Assembly (NCBI GenBank): GCA_002435755.1
Contig: DIYH01000002.1
Location: forward strand, 1 to 64,000
Source of the DNA: Flammeovirgaceae bacterium UBA6059
Lineage (GTDB): Bacteria; Bacteroidota; Bacteroidia; Cytophagales; Cyclobacteriaceae
Reading direction: 5' to 3'
DNA: 64,000 nt
In this document: positions 9,257 through 17,846 of the stretch, one piece after another
Numbering within the stretch: position 1 is the stretch's first letter
Layout: the number at the start of each line of letters is the position of its first letter
The notes under the pieces: generated by a model
Told to the model about the DNA's origin: nothing
Database searches by the model: none
The model's input: the letters and a program-made list of their open reading frames with translations, nothing else
Translations under genes and position numbers: made by a program

Positions 9257-10621
9257 ATGACAGTTTTTCTACAGTTTTTATCTGTACTGAGCGGCATGAA
9301 GGGCCTATTCATCTCTTCTATGGCCACTACTGAGGCAGTAGCTAATACCGCCAACGCGGTTGCTGCTAGCTCAGGTGAGGCGGCTGAGCTCAACCTCGCG
9401 ATCACCGATACGCTGTTGACTGCCAATAACATTTGGATGATGTTGGCCACAGCATTGGTATTCATCATGCACCTTGGTTTTGCTGGTGTAGAAGCAGGCT
9501 TTGGCCAGAGCAAGAACACGGTCAACATCCTGTTCAAGAACACGCTTACTCCTATAATAGGAGTGTTGACCTACTTCATCTGTGGGTTCAATTTAATGTA
9601 CCCCGGCTTTGACGTGCCAGGATGGTTTGGTTTTGCTGGTTTCGGACTAGAAACTTCAGCAAGTGCCGATGTAAGTGCTGAGTATGCCGGCGCTGGTTAC
9701 ACTTATTGGACGGACTTCTTGTTCCAGGCCATGTTTGCTGCAACCGCAGCTACTATCGTATCAGGTGCTGTTGCGGAGCGCATCAAATTGAGCTCTTATC
9801 TGATCTTCACCGTTATTTTCGTAGGGCTCGTTTACCCTATCATCGGTAGCTGGAAGTGGGGCGGTGGCGTCCTTGATGACTGGGGATTCTACGATTTCGC
9901 CGGTTCTACGCTCGTACACTCAGTAGGTGGATGGGGAGCCCTGGCGGGAATCATCATATTAGGCCCTCGACTTGGTAAGTATGTAAATGGTGAAGTTGTA
10001 GATAAGCCTGGCTCAAGCGTTCCGTTAGCTGTAATTGGTGTATTCCTTCTCTGGTTAGGCTGGTTCGGGTTCAACGGTGGTTCTGTACTATCCGGAGATC
10101 CAGGACTGACTTCATTTGTCCTTGTGACTACTTCACTTGCAGCCTGTGCAGGAGGTATTGGTGGTTTCGTCACTGGCTACTTCATGTTCAAGCGCCTTGA
10201 TTTAGGAATGGTACTTAACGGTATCCTAGCTGGTCTTGTGGGTATTACTGCTGGTGCTGATGTAATTGAGCCATTGAATGCCATCCTTGTAGGTCTCATC
10301 GCTGGTGTTCTAGTAGTTTTCTCAGCTGTCGCACTAGACAAGCTTAAACTTGACGATGTTGTTGGTGCGGTATCTGTTCACCTTACCTGCGGTATTTGGG
10401 GTACCCTGGCCGTGGGTATCTTCTCTACGAACCCTGAGCACTCTTTCCTAACACAATTGACTGGAGTTGCGATTTGCGGAGCTACTGCATTCGCCGCAGC
10501 ATTCATCATTTTCACACTTATGAAGATGACAATGGGCATCAGAGTCTCGGAAGAGCACGAATCAGAAGGGCTCGATAGTCATGAGCATGGTATCAGAGGA
10601 TATACCATCATCACAGAATAA
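9257..10621 (+). CDS. amt: Ammonium transporter Amt
   Basis: The protein has 454 residues and about 11 membrane segments, preceded by an extra N-terminal hydrophobic/signal region. Amt hallmarks are visible: the pore twin histidines His221 (STLVHSVGGWGAL) and His375 (VSVHLTCGIWGTL), and the conserved FxGxxYP-type turns (GLVYPIIGSWKWGGG, WLGWFGFNGGS). It moves ammonium into the cell, trimeric in the inner membrane. Usually a PII gene (glnK) sits beside amt; none is present here. It is instead followed by a porin, glutamine synthetase and glutamate synthase, so the cluster links uptake directly to assimilation. Ends in a short His/Glu-rich cytoplasmic tail. Confidence 0.96.
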   Translation: MTVFLQFLSVLSGMKGLFISSMATTEAVANTANAVAASSGEAAELNLAITDTLLTANNIWMMLATALVFIMHLGFAGVEAGFGQSKNTVNILFKNTLTPIIGVLTYFICGFNLMYPGFDVPGWFGFAGFGLETSASADVSAEYAGAGYTYWTDFLFQAMFAATAATIVSGAVAERIKLSSYLIFTVIFVGLVYPIIGSWKWGGGVLDDWGFYDFAGSTLVHSVGGWGALAGIIILGPRLGKYVNGEVVDKPGSSVPLAVIGVFLLWLGWFGFNGGSVLSGDPGLTSFVLVTTSLAACAGGIGGFVTGYFMFKRLDLGMVLNGILAGLVGITAGADVIEPLNAILVGLIAGVLVVFSAVALDKLKLDDVVGAVSVHLTCGIWGTLAVGIFSTNPEHSFLTQLTGVAICGATAFAAAFIIFTLMKMTMGIRVSEEHESEGLDSHEHGIRGYTIITE

Positions 10622-10627
10622 AAAATA

Positions 10628-10669
10628 GGTCTCCACATCAACGAATTGGACACTCAGCGTGTGGAGACC
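10628..10669 (+). terminator. Intergenic hairpin between amt and the porin gene (attenuator-like)
   Basis: A perfect 10-bp inverted repeat, GGTCTCCACA / TGTGGAGACC, with a 22-nt loop begins 6 nt after the amt stop codon. No T-tract follows, so it is more likely an mRNA-stabilising or partial-termination element than a full terminator. Confidence 0.5.
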
Positions 10670-10708
10670 ATTCCATCCATTATCAATAACCACACTAAAT
10701 GATTAACA

Positions 10709-11764
10709 ATGAACTTTACAAAAATAATCAAAAACAGTCTGCTGGCGGGCATGATAGTATTACTTTCATCGCAAGCCTATGCACAAGAAGAATCTTCACC
10801 ACTTGTAATTAGTGGTTCCGTAGATACCTACTATACATACGATTTTTCAGGAAGTGACAACATCGGTACTTCTTTCGCGGACGATAGAAACTCTGTTTCT
10901 ATCGGTATGTTGGACTTGAACCTAAGCCACACCATGGGCAAAGCCAGCTTTGTTGGTGAAGTGTCTTTTGGTCCTAGAAGTTTTAAGTCAATTCCATTAT
11001 TCGATCTCGGAGATGGTGATGAAGCAATCATGGGTATCCAGAACCTGTATGTATCATATGCACTTAGTGATGTAGTATCACTTACTGCTGGTTACATGGG
11101 GACATTTGTAGGTTATGAAGTGATCTCACCCGCAGGTAACTTCAACTATAGCACTTCTTACCTATTTACAAATGGTCCTTTCCAGAATTCAGGTTTGAAA
11201 GCAGATTTTGCTATTGCTGATAACTTCAGCTTCATGGTTGGTCTTTTCAACGACTGGAATGTATACACTGACTTCAATGGTGTATCTGACTTTGGAGCTC
11301 AGTTGTACTATGCACCAGCTGACGGATGGGATATCTACCTTAACTTTGTGAGTGGTTCACCATCAGGTACAGTGATTGACCTCACTACGGGCTATCAAAT
11401 AACAGATGGTTTCTACCTTGGCCTAAATGCTGCTGATTACAGCATTTCTGGTTCTGGTGACGCTGAAGGTGGATACAGTGGTGTAGCACTTTATCCTCAG
11501 GTAGGACTTACCGATAATTTCTCATTAGGACTTAGAAGTGAGTACTTCACTTTTAAAGATGAGGTAGACGAGTCTGGTGCTTTGGTTACTCCTAGTTCAA
11601 ACGTATTCTCGAATACATTGACTGGCAACTTTAGCCTTGATCAGTTGACTTTCATCGCTGAAGTGAGACTAGACGGAGCTTCTGAGGACATCTTCGTTGA
11701 TGCAGATGAACTAGCAACAGCATCTGCTTCACAACTTACGCTAGCAGCTATCTACAAATTCTAA
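10709..11764 (+). CDS. OmpL-like (BBP2) outer-membrane beta-barrel porin
   Basis: The protein has 351 residues with a signal peptide ending SSQAYAQ (about residue 25), then alternating beta strands throughout and a C-terminal Phe (LTLAAIYKF*), the usual outer-membrane insertion signal. The start of the barrel (ISGSVDTYYTYDF) and LDLNLSHTMGKASFVGEVSFGPR match the beta-barrel porin-2 family (PF07642). Its place between amt and glutamine synthetase suggests a pore expressed under nitrogen limitation for ammonium or small nitrogen compounds. That role is inferred from neighbours only. Confidence 0.85.
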   Translation: MNFTKIIKNSLLAGMIVLLSSQAYAQEESSPLVISGSVDTYYTYDFSGSDNIGTSFADDRNSVSIGMLDLNLSHTMGKASFVGEVSFGPRSFKSIPLFDLGDGDEAIMGIQNLYVSYALSDVVSLTAGYMGTFVGYEVISPAGNFNYSTSYLFTNGPFQNSGLKADFAIADNFSFMVGLFNDWNVYTDFNGVSDFGAQLYYAPADGWDIYLNFVSGSPSGTVIDLTTGYQITDGFYLGLNAADYSISGSGDAEGGYSGVALYPQVGLTDNFSLGLRSEYFTFKDEVDESGALVTPSSNVFSNTLTGNFSLDQLTFIAEVRLDGASEDIFVDADELATASASQLTLAAIYKF

Positions 11765-11771
11765 ACGACAC

Positions 11772-11832
11772 CAAATTCTGCTGAAAAAACGTAAATCAGG
11801 GGCTGTATGTAGCTAATCAACAGCAGAATTTG
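11772..11832 (+). promoter_or_regulatory. First stem-loop of the porin-glnII intergenic region
   Basis: CAAATTCTGCTG (11772-11783) and CAGCAGAATTTG (11821-11832) form a perfect 12-bp inverted repeat enclosing 37 nt, starting 8 nt after the porin stop codon. It has no T-tract and lies directly before a second, longer hairpin. Confidence 0.55.
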
Positions 11833-11846
11833 TAATTATTCATCCG

Positions 11847-11924
11847 AAGGTGCATTTTTTAGGTCATTTTCATCACATTTGTGCAATCAAAATGTGAATC
11901 GCCTAAAAAATGCACCTTTTTTTT
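11847..11924 (+). terminator. Long two-tier hairpin with T8 tract upstream of glutamine synthetase
   Basis: The outer stem AAGGTGCATTTTTTAGG (11847-11863) / CCTAAAAAATGCACCTT (11902-11918) is perfect over 17 bp. An inner 8-bp stem TCACATTT / AAATGTGA (11873-11880 / 11890-11897) stacks inside it. The stem runs straight into a T-tract (eight T, 11917-11924). It is a strong intrinsic terminator for the porin transcript and sits 51 nt before the glnII start, so it may also work as an attenuator of read-through. Confidence 0.8.
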
Positions 11925-11975
11925 ACGAATCAACGGAAAATATAAATCAAGAGATCAAATTTTAAAGCTTTAACA

Positions 11976-12986
11976 ATGTCAAAATCTAAACTCGAGTACA
12001 TCTGGCTTGATGGTTATAAGCCAACCCAAAGCCTTAGAAGTAAAACCAAAATTGTTGATGACTTCAGCGGTAAGTTGGAAGACTGCCCAGAGTGGTCATT
12101 TGACGGAAGTTCAACAGAGCAAGCAGAGGGTGGATCATCCGATTGCCTACTTAAGCCTGTATTCATTTGTCCTGATCCTGCAGTTACAAACGGTTACCTA
12201 GTGATGACTGAGGTACTAAATGCGGATAGCACTGCTCATGAAAGTAACGGTAGAGCTACAATTGACGATGAGGACGATGATTTCTGGTTTGGTTTTGAGC
12301 AGGAGTACTTCCTATGGGATACTACGACTAACAGACCTCTTGGATTCCCTGAAGGTGGTTTCCCAGCTCCACAGGGACCATACTACTGCGGTGTTGGTGG
12401 CCAGAACGTTTTCGGTAGAGACATCAAAGACGAGCACCTTGACCTTTGCCTTGAGGCCGGACTAAATGTAGAAGGTACTAATGGTGAGGTTGCCGCAGGA
12501 CAGTGGGAATTCCAAATCTTTGCAAAAGGTGCTGCTTCGGCGGGTGATCAGATCTGGGTAGGTAGATATCTTCTTGAAAGACTAGTTGAGAAATATGGCC
12601 TAGCGATCAACTGGCATCCTAAGCCACTTGGCGACCTTGACTGGAACGGATCTGGTATGCACGCCAATTTCTCTAATACCCTAATTAGAACTGCAGGATC
12701 TCAAGCAAAAATCGAAGAGGTGTGCGAGGCTTTCAGAAGCGTAGTAGATGAGCACATAGCAGTATATGGAGCGGACAATGATCAGCGATTGACGGGTCAG
12801 CACGAAACTGCTGCGATCACTGATTTTTCTTATGGCGTGTCAGATAGAGGCGCTTCTATAAGAATTCCTGTTTATACAGCAAATAATGGTTGGAGTGGTT
12901 ATCTAGAAGATAGAAGACCAGCTTCAAATGCCGACCCATACAAAGTGGCAGCAAGAATCATTAAAACGGTAAAAACGGTGAGCTAA
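11976..12986 (+). CDS. glnII: Glutamine synthetase, type II (eukaryote-like)
   Basis: The protein has 336 residues, much shorter than GSI (about 470) or GSIII (about 730) and right for the GSII class. Signatures: LEYIWLDGY near the N-terminus, WSFDGSSTEQAEG, FGFEQEYFLWD (metal-binding Glu residues), WNGSGMHANFS, the ATP/glutamate-binding RLTGQHETA, and RGASIRIP ... YLEDRRPASNADPY. Reaction: glutamate + NH3 + ATP to glutamine. GSII in bacteria is less common than GSI and is not controlled by adenylylation. Here it sits with amt and gltBD as a full GS-GOGAT set. A terminator follows. Confidence 0.95.
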   Translation: MSKSKLEYIWLDGYKPTQSLRSKTKIVDDFSGKLEDCPEWSFDGSSTEQAEGGSSDCLLKPVFICPDPAVTNGYLVMTEVLNADSTAHESNGRATIDDEDDDFWFGFEQEYFLWDTTTNRPLGFPEGGFPAPQGPYYCGVGGQNVFGRDIKDEHLDLCLEAGLNVEGTNGEVAAGQWEFQIFAKGAASAGDQIWVGRYLLERLVEKYGLAINWHPKPLGDLDWNGSGMHANFSNTLIRTAGSQAKIEEVCEAFRSVVDEHIAVYGADNDQRLTGQHETAAITDFSYGVSDRGASIRIPVYTANNGWSGYLEDRRPASNADPYKVAARIIKTVKTVS

Positions 12987-13008
12987 GCTCTCGAAAATCT
13001 TAAAACTG

Positions 13009-13039
13009 AAAAGAGTGTCAAGTTGACACTCTTTTTTTT
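13009..13039 (+). terminator. Rho-independent terminator after glutamine synthetase
   Basis: A perfect 12-bp stem AAAAGAGTGTCA / TGACACTCTTTT with a 3-nt AGT loop is followed by continuing T residues (13032-13039). Textbook intrinsic terminator 23 nt after the stop codon. Confidence 0.93.
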
Positions 13040-13082
13040 GCACTTTTCACAATTCTAAGATTAACAAAAACGCAATAACGTC

Positions 13083-13120
13083 TAATTGAGAATGGTCTCA
13101 ATTAAAGATTTCTCAATTAA
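13083..13120. promoter_or_regulatory. Inverted plus direct repeat upstream of gltB (possible operator)
   Basis: TAATTGAG (13083-13090) and CTCAATTA (13097-13104) form a perfect inverted repeat with 6 nt between the arms. A third copy of CTCAATTA follows at 13112-13119. Three half-sites at short spacing look like a regulator-binding site in the 363-nt gap before gltB. Confidence 0.4.
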
Positions 13121-13216
13121 CTCTTAAACATTTTCATTATTCGCAATTACTACGATCCTACTTCTAAATTCTTCCTCCAAACCCTTCTTGTTCCACAGAA
13201 AATTCTGTCCCTAGTT

Positions 13217-13249
13217 TTTGCAAACTACAGTCGTGTTTTTCTTAATTTG
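13217..13249 (+). promoter_or_regulatory. Candidate gltB promoter
   Basis: TTTG at 13217-13220 and TTAATTTG at 13242-13249 are separated by 21 nt. The second box differs from TAnnTTTG at one base. A start around 13256 would give a leader of roughly 94 nt before ATG 13350. Apart from this and the repeat at 13083-13120, the 13040-13349 region shows nothing else. Confidence 0.4.
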
Positions 13250-13349
13250 AAGGTTCGATCAAATCGAAAACACAGCTAAAATCCTTTTGCAAACGTTTTT
13301 CCAGTGAGATAGCCGGGAAAATAATGGGATAAACGGAATTCATTGAAAT

Positions 13350-16300
13350 ATGTGGGAGAAAGGGAATACACTTTACACACCAGAGCTTGAGCACGACGCG
13401 TGCGGCATAGGGCTCATTGCGAATATTAAAAACGTACCTTCTCATAAGGTGGTATCCAACGCGCTTGGCATGCTGGAAAGCATGGAACACCGCGGTGGCC
13501 AGGGAGCAGAGCCTGAAACCGGAGACGGTTCTGGTATAATGATTCAAATCCCTTACAGCTTTTTCGAGAAAGAGAGCCAAAAGCAAGGTCACAACTTACC
13601 AGAAAAAGGAAACTATGGTCTTGGTGTCATATTCTTTCCCAAAGACGAACATAATAGGCATGTCATCAAGGAAAGCTTTGTGGAGGTTGTCGAGTCATTA
13701 TCACTCAAACTGATTTACTTCAGGTCGACTCCAACGAACAGCAAATATGCAGGTGCAACTGCGCTCAGATACGAACCGGAAGTAGAGCATTGCTTTATCA
13801 CTGATGCAAATGGGCAGCTTACCGGAATTGATCTTGAACGAAGGCTTTATCTACTAAAAAAGACTTGCAACCGGGATCTTGGTGCGCGAGCCCGAGAGAT
13901 GGGTGAAGACTTCTACATCGCTTCATTGTCAACTACCACAATGGTGTATAAGGGTCAGCTAAGAACAGACCAACTTCGTTTCTACTATCCTGATCTCAAA
14001 AATCCGGAACTTGAGTCATCGTTTGCCTTAGTACACTCAAGATTCTCGACGAATACATTCCCAAGATGGAAGCTGGCTCAGCCATTCCGTTACCTTGCTC
14101 ACAATGGTGAGATCAACACCATTCGCGGGAACGTCAATAAAATGAAATCTAAGGAGGTGATGATGGAATCTCCTTATTTCTCTCCGGAGGAAATACAAAA
14201 CCTTTTCCCAATATGCGATCCAGCCAATAGCGACTCTGCTAACCTTGATGAGATGGTTGAATTGCTTGTATTGTCAGGGAGAAGCCTTCCACATGCACTT
14301 ATGATGCTTGTGCCCGAAGCTTGGCAAGACAATAAGCAGATGGATGAGAAGAAAAAAGCATTCTTCAAATTCCACGCCTCCATCATGGAGCCGTGGGATG
14401 GCCCTGCAGCATTATTGTTCACTGACGGTCGTTATATCGGAGGTACACTCGATCGTAATGGTCTGAGGCCCTGCCGATACACCATTACAAATGACGATTT
14501 CTTGATAATGGCCTCAGAGAGCGGTGCTCATGAAATTGATCCAAGCAAGGTTGTTCAGAAAGGCAGATTACAACCTGGCAAAATGCTTCTTGCCGACCTG
14601 CAAGAAGGGCGTATCATTGAAGATGATGAGATCAAGGGCGAAATATGCAATCAGCAGCCCTATGAGGAGTGGATAAAGCAAAACAGAGTCAAGCTAAGAC
14701 GTATACCTGACCCTGAAATAGAAGTAGATGATCTTACTCCGGTTGATCTACTGCACCATCAGCGTCTTCACGGCTTTACGCAAGAAGACCTAAAGATGGT
14801 CATAGAGCCCATGGCCAGCATGGCCAAAGAGCCCGTAGGATCTATGGGGTTAGACATTCCATTGGCAGTATTGTCTTCATTCCCTCAGCATCCTGCTTAC
14901 TACTTCAAGCAGATGTTCGCCCAGGTGAGCAATCCACCAATTGATCCGATCCGTGAGCGCCTGGTCATGTCGCTATTTACCCGTCTTGGCGCTGGTAGAA
15001 ATCTCCTATCGGAAAGTGCTGAGCACTGTCGCCAGATTCACATCACCCAACCGGTACTAAAGCAGACCATGATTGACAAAATCAAACTGCTTAATCCGGA
15101 ATACTTCAGATGGAAGCGTCTCCACATCACTTTCAACATTGAGAATGGGTTGGAAGCTGGAATTAAGCGTCTTTGTGAAAAGGCTGAAAAAGCAGTCATG
15201 GACGGTTTCAACGTATTGATCCTTTCCGATAGGAAAATAAGCGACAAACGTGCGCCAATACCGTCACTATTAGCCACCGGCGCGGTGCACCATCACCTAA
15301 TCAACAAAAAACTTAGATCAAGAGCTGGTATAGTCGTCGATGCGGGTGATGTTTTTGAGACACATCAATACGCCACATTAATAGGCTATGGAGCAAGCTG
15401 TATCTACCCCTATATGGCCTTTAACACCATTCGCTCCTTACAGCGCAAAGGCCATTTCGGTGATCGCACTTTTGAGGAGCTTCAGCAGAACTATATCAAT
15501 GCTGTTGGTGGTGGGCTATTAAAGATCATGTCCAAAATGGGCATCTCGACCCTGCAATCATATCAGGGTGCGCAGATATTTGAAGCGGTTGGGCTGTCTA
15601 AAAAAGTAGTCAAGACCTGCTTCAATGGCACTGTATCCAGAATCGGCGGAGCGACTTTCAAAGACTTTGAGAAGGAGATTCTGGTAAGACATAAAAAGTC
15701 TCATGATCTGAGAGGTCGTCAAGGGCTAGAAATAGGTGGTGTCTATCAATGGAAGCGTCAAGGTGAAGAACACTTACTTAGACCAAAATCCATCCATCTA
15801 CTACAAAAGTCAACAAAGCTCAATGATTACGACTTGTTCAAGCAGTATACGAAAACTGTGGATGAGCAATCTGAGAAGGTAATTACACTTAGGAGCCTAA
15901 TTAACTTCAAAAAGCGAAAACCAATTTCTATCAACAAGGTCGAACCCGTTGAAAATATCCTTAAGCGTTTCGCAACAGGAGCCATGAGTTTCGGTTCCAT
16001 CTCCCACGAGGCACACTCTACACTGGCTATCGCAATGAATAGAATTGGTGGGAAGAGTAACAGTGGAGAAGGTGGGGAAGATCCAGTGCGATTCAAAAAG
16101 AAAGGTAACGGTGATTGGGAGCGCTCTGCTATCAAACAGGTTGCTTCGGGCAGGTTTGGAGTATCTAGTTATTACCTGACTAATGCCGAAGAAATTCAAA
16201 TCAAGATAGCTCAAGGTGCAAAACCCGGTGAGGGTGGACAGCTCCCTGGACATAAGGTAGATGACTGGATCGGTAGAGTAAGAAACTCTACTCCCGGTGT

Positions 16301-17846
16301 TGGGTTGATTTCTCCTCCACCGCATCACGACATTTACTCGATAGAGGATTTAGCTCAGCTGATCTTTGATCTCAAAAATGCTAATCGTCAGGCACGAATA
16401 AATGTGAAGCTTGTTTCAGAAGCTGGGGTTGGTACAATTGCTGCAGGTGTTGCCAAAGCATTTGCTGATGTCATCTTGGTTTCTGGTGGAGATGGAGGCA
16501 CTGGTGCTTCACCGTTGAGTTCGCTAAGACACGCCGGTTTGCCATGGGAAATGGGACTTGCAGAAGCCCAGCAGACACTCGTTAAGAATGGTCTAAGAGG
16601 CAGAGTCGTTCTTCAAACCGATGGCAAAATCATGACTGGTCGAGACCTTACCATCGCTGCTCTTCTTGGTGCAGAAGAGTGGGGTGTTTCTACTGCTGCT
16701 CTGATTGCCGAAGGATGCATCATGATGCGCAAATGCCATCTTAATACATGCCCAGTAGGAATAGCAACCCAAGATGAAGAATTGAGAGAGCTATTTACAG
16801 GAGACCCTCAGCACGTGATCAACATGTTCACATTCATGGCCCAGGAGATGCGAGAGTACATGGCTCAACTAGGTTTTGCCACTGTCAATGATATGGTTGG
16901 CCAAGCCAAGGCCTTGGAACTTCGATCAACTGAAAATCTGCCTAAATCAGTCGATCTCAGCAGCCTTATTACACAAGAGAAGACCTGGTCCAATGATACC
17001 TACTACAATAGCAGAGAGCAGCAGCATAGGATTAAAGATATCCTCGATGTGAGAATGATCAAAGCTGCTGCACCAGCACTCGAAAGAGCCGAATCAGTAT
17101 CTGAAACTTACAAAATCGTCAATACCGAAAGAGCTGTGGGTGCCATGCTTTCAAATGAAATTTCGAAGGTCTACCATGGTGTTGGTCTTCCCGAAGGTAC
17201 CATTCGTTATAGTTTCAAAGGTTCTGCAGGTCAGAGCTTCGGAGCATTTGCTGCTCCCGGCTTAACCCTGATGCTCGAGGGAGACGCTAATGATTATTTC
17301 GGTAAGGGACTCTCAGGCGGTCAACTTATCGTCTATCCTGATGTCAGATCGAAGATTGTGCCTAACAAGAATATCATTATTGGTAATGTGGCACTCTACG
17401 GTGGCACTTCTGGCGAAGCATTCATCAACGGCATGGGAGGCGAGCGATTTGCTGTCCGCAACTCAGGAGTAAATGCAGTCGTCGAAGGAATCGGAGATCA
17501 CGGTTGTGAATACATGACAGGAGGTCATGTTGTGATTCTTGGACCTACCGGAAGAAATTTTGCAGCTGGTATGAGTGGTGGTATAGCTTATGTATTTGAC
17601 CCACATAACAGCTTAGCAGAAAACTGCAATATGGAAATGATCGATTTGGATCCATTGAATTCGGATGATACCAAATTGGTCAAAGCTTTAATCACTAAGC
17701 ACCTCAGATTCACTGGTAGTCAAGTGGCTGAAGAAATACTCACGGATTGGAGCAGATATGCTTCATCCTTTATCAAAGTAATGCCTAAAGAATACAAGGC
17801 AGTATTAATCAAGAGGGCGAAGAAAAAAGTAAAAGAGAAAGTGTAA
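13350..17846 (+). CDS. gltB: Glutamate synthase, large (alpha) subunit
   Basis: The protein has 1498 residues. Domain order: N-terminal glutaminase (class II, Ntn) with nucleophile Cys18 in HDACGIG, which means a 17-residue propeptide must be removed; the central domain; the FMN-binding TIM barrel (GEGGEDPVRF, SGGDGGTGASPLSS); the [3Fe-4S] cluster Cys1123-x5-Cys1129-x4-Cys1134; and the C-terminal beta-helix of GXGXG repeats (GGTSGEAFINGMGGERF). It makes glutamate from glutamine and 2-oxoglutarate. Its stop overlaps the gltD start, so the two subunits are translationally coupled. Cytoplasmic. Confidence 0.97.
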   Translation: MWEKGNTLYTPELEHDACGIGLIANIKNVPSHKVVSNALGMLESMEHRGGQGAEPETGDGSGIMIQIPYSFFEKESQKQGHNLPEKGNYGLGVIFFPKDEHNRHVIKESFVEVVESLSLKLIYFRSTPTNSKYAGATALRYEPEVEHCFITDANGQLTGIDLERRLYLLKKTCNRDLGARAREMGEDFYIASLSTTTMVYKGQLRTDQLRFYYPDLKNPELESSFALVHSRFSTNTFPRWKLAQPFRYLAHNGEINTIRGNVNKMKSKEVMMESPYFSPEEIQNLFPICDPANSDSANLDEMVELLVLSGRSLPHALMMLVPEAWQDNKQMDEKKKAFFKFHASIMEPWDGPAALLFTDGRYIGGTLDRNGLRPCRYTITNDDFLIMASESGAHEIDPSKVVQKGRLQPGKMLLADLQEGRIIEDDEIKGEICNQQPYEEWIKQNRVKLRRIPDPEIEVDDLTPVDLLHHQRLHGFTQEDLKMVIEPMASMAKEPVGSMGLDIPLAVLSSFPQHPAYYFKQMFAQVSNPPIDPIRERLVMSLFTRLGAGRNLLSESAEHCRQIHITQPVLKQTMIDKIKLLNPEYFRWKRLHITFNIENGLEAGIKRLCEKAEKAVMDGFNVLILSDRKISDKRAPIPSLLATGAVHHHLINKKLRSRAGIVVDAGDVFETHQYATLIGYGASCIYPYMAFNTIRSLQRKGHFGDRTFEELQQNYINAVGGGLLKIMSKMGISTLQSYQGAQIFEAVGLSKKVVKTCFNGTVSRIGGATFKDFEKEILVRHKKSHDLRGRQGLEIGGVYQWKRQGEEHLLRPKSIHLLQKSTKLNDYDLFKQYTKTVDEQSEKVITLRSLINFKKRKPISINKVEPVENILKRFATGAMSFGSISHEAHSTLAIAMNRIGGKSNSGEGGEDPVRFKKKGNGDWERSAIKQVASGRFGVSSYYLTNAEEIQIKIAQGAKPGEGGQLPGHKVDDWIGRVRNSTPGVGLISPPPHHDIYSIEDLAQLIFDLKNANRQARINVKLVSEAGVGTIAAGVAKAFADVILVSGGDGGTGASPLSSLRHAGLPWEMGLAEAQQTLVKNGLRGRVVLQTDGKIMTGRDLTIAALLGAEEWGVSTAALIAEGCIMMRKCHLNTCPVGIATQDEELRELFTGDPQHVINMFTFMAQEMREYMAQLGFATVNDMVGQAKALELRSTENLPKSVDLSSLITQEKTWSNDTYYNSREQQHRIKDILDVRMIKAAAPALERAESVSETYKIVNTERAVGAMLSNEISKVYHGVGLPEGTIRYSFKGSAGQSFGAFAAPGLTLMLEGDANDYFGKGLSGGQLIVYPDVRSKIVPNKNIIIGNVALYGGTSGEAFINGMGGERFAVRNSGVNAVVEGIGDHGCEYMTGGHVVILGPTGRNFAAGMSGGIAYVFDPHNSLAENCNMEMIDLDPLNSDDTKLVKALITKHLRFTGSQVAEEILTDWSRYASSFIKVMPKEYKAVLIKRAKKKVKEKV

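Noticed and set aside
15827..16328. Antisense frames of 100-140 codons in gltB
   Set aside because: They lie inside the conserved FMN-binding region of glutamate synthase and have no independent support.
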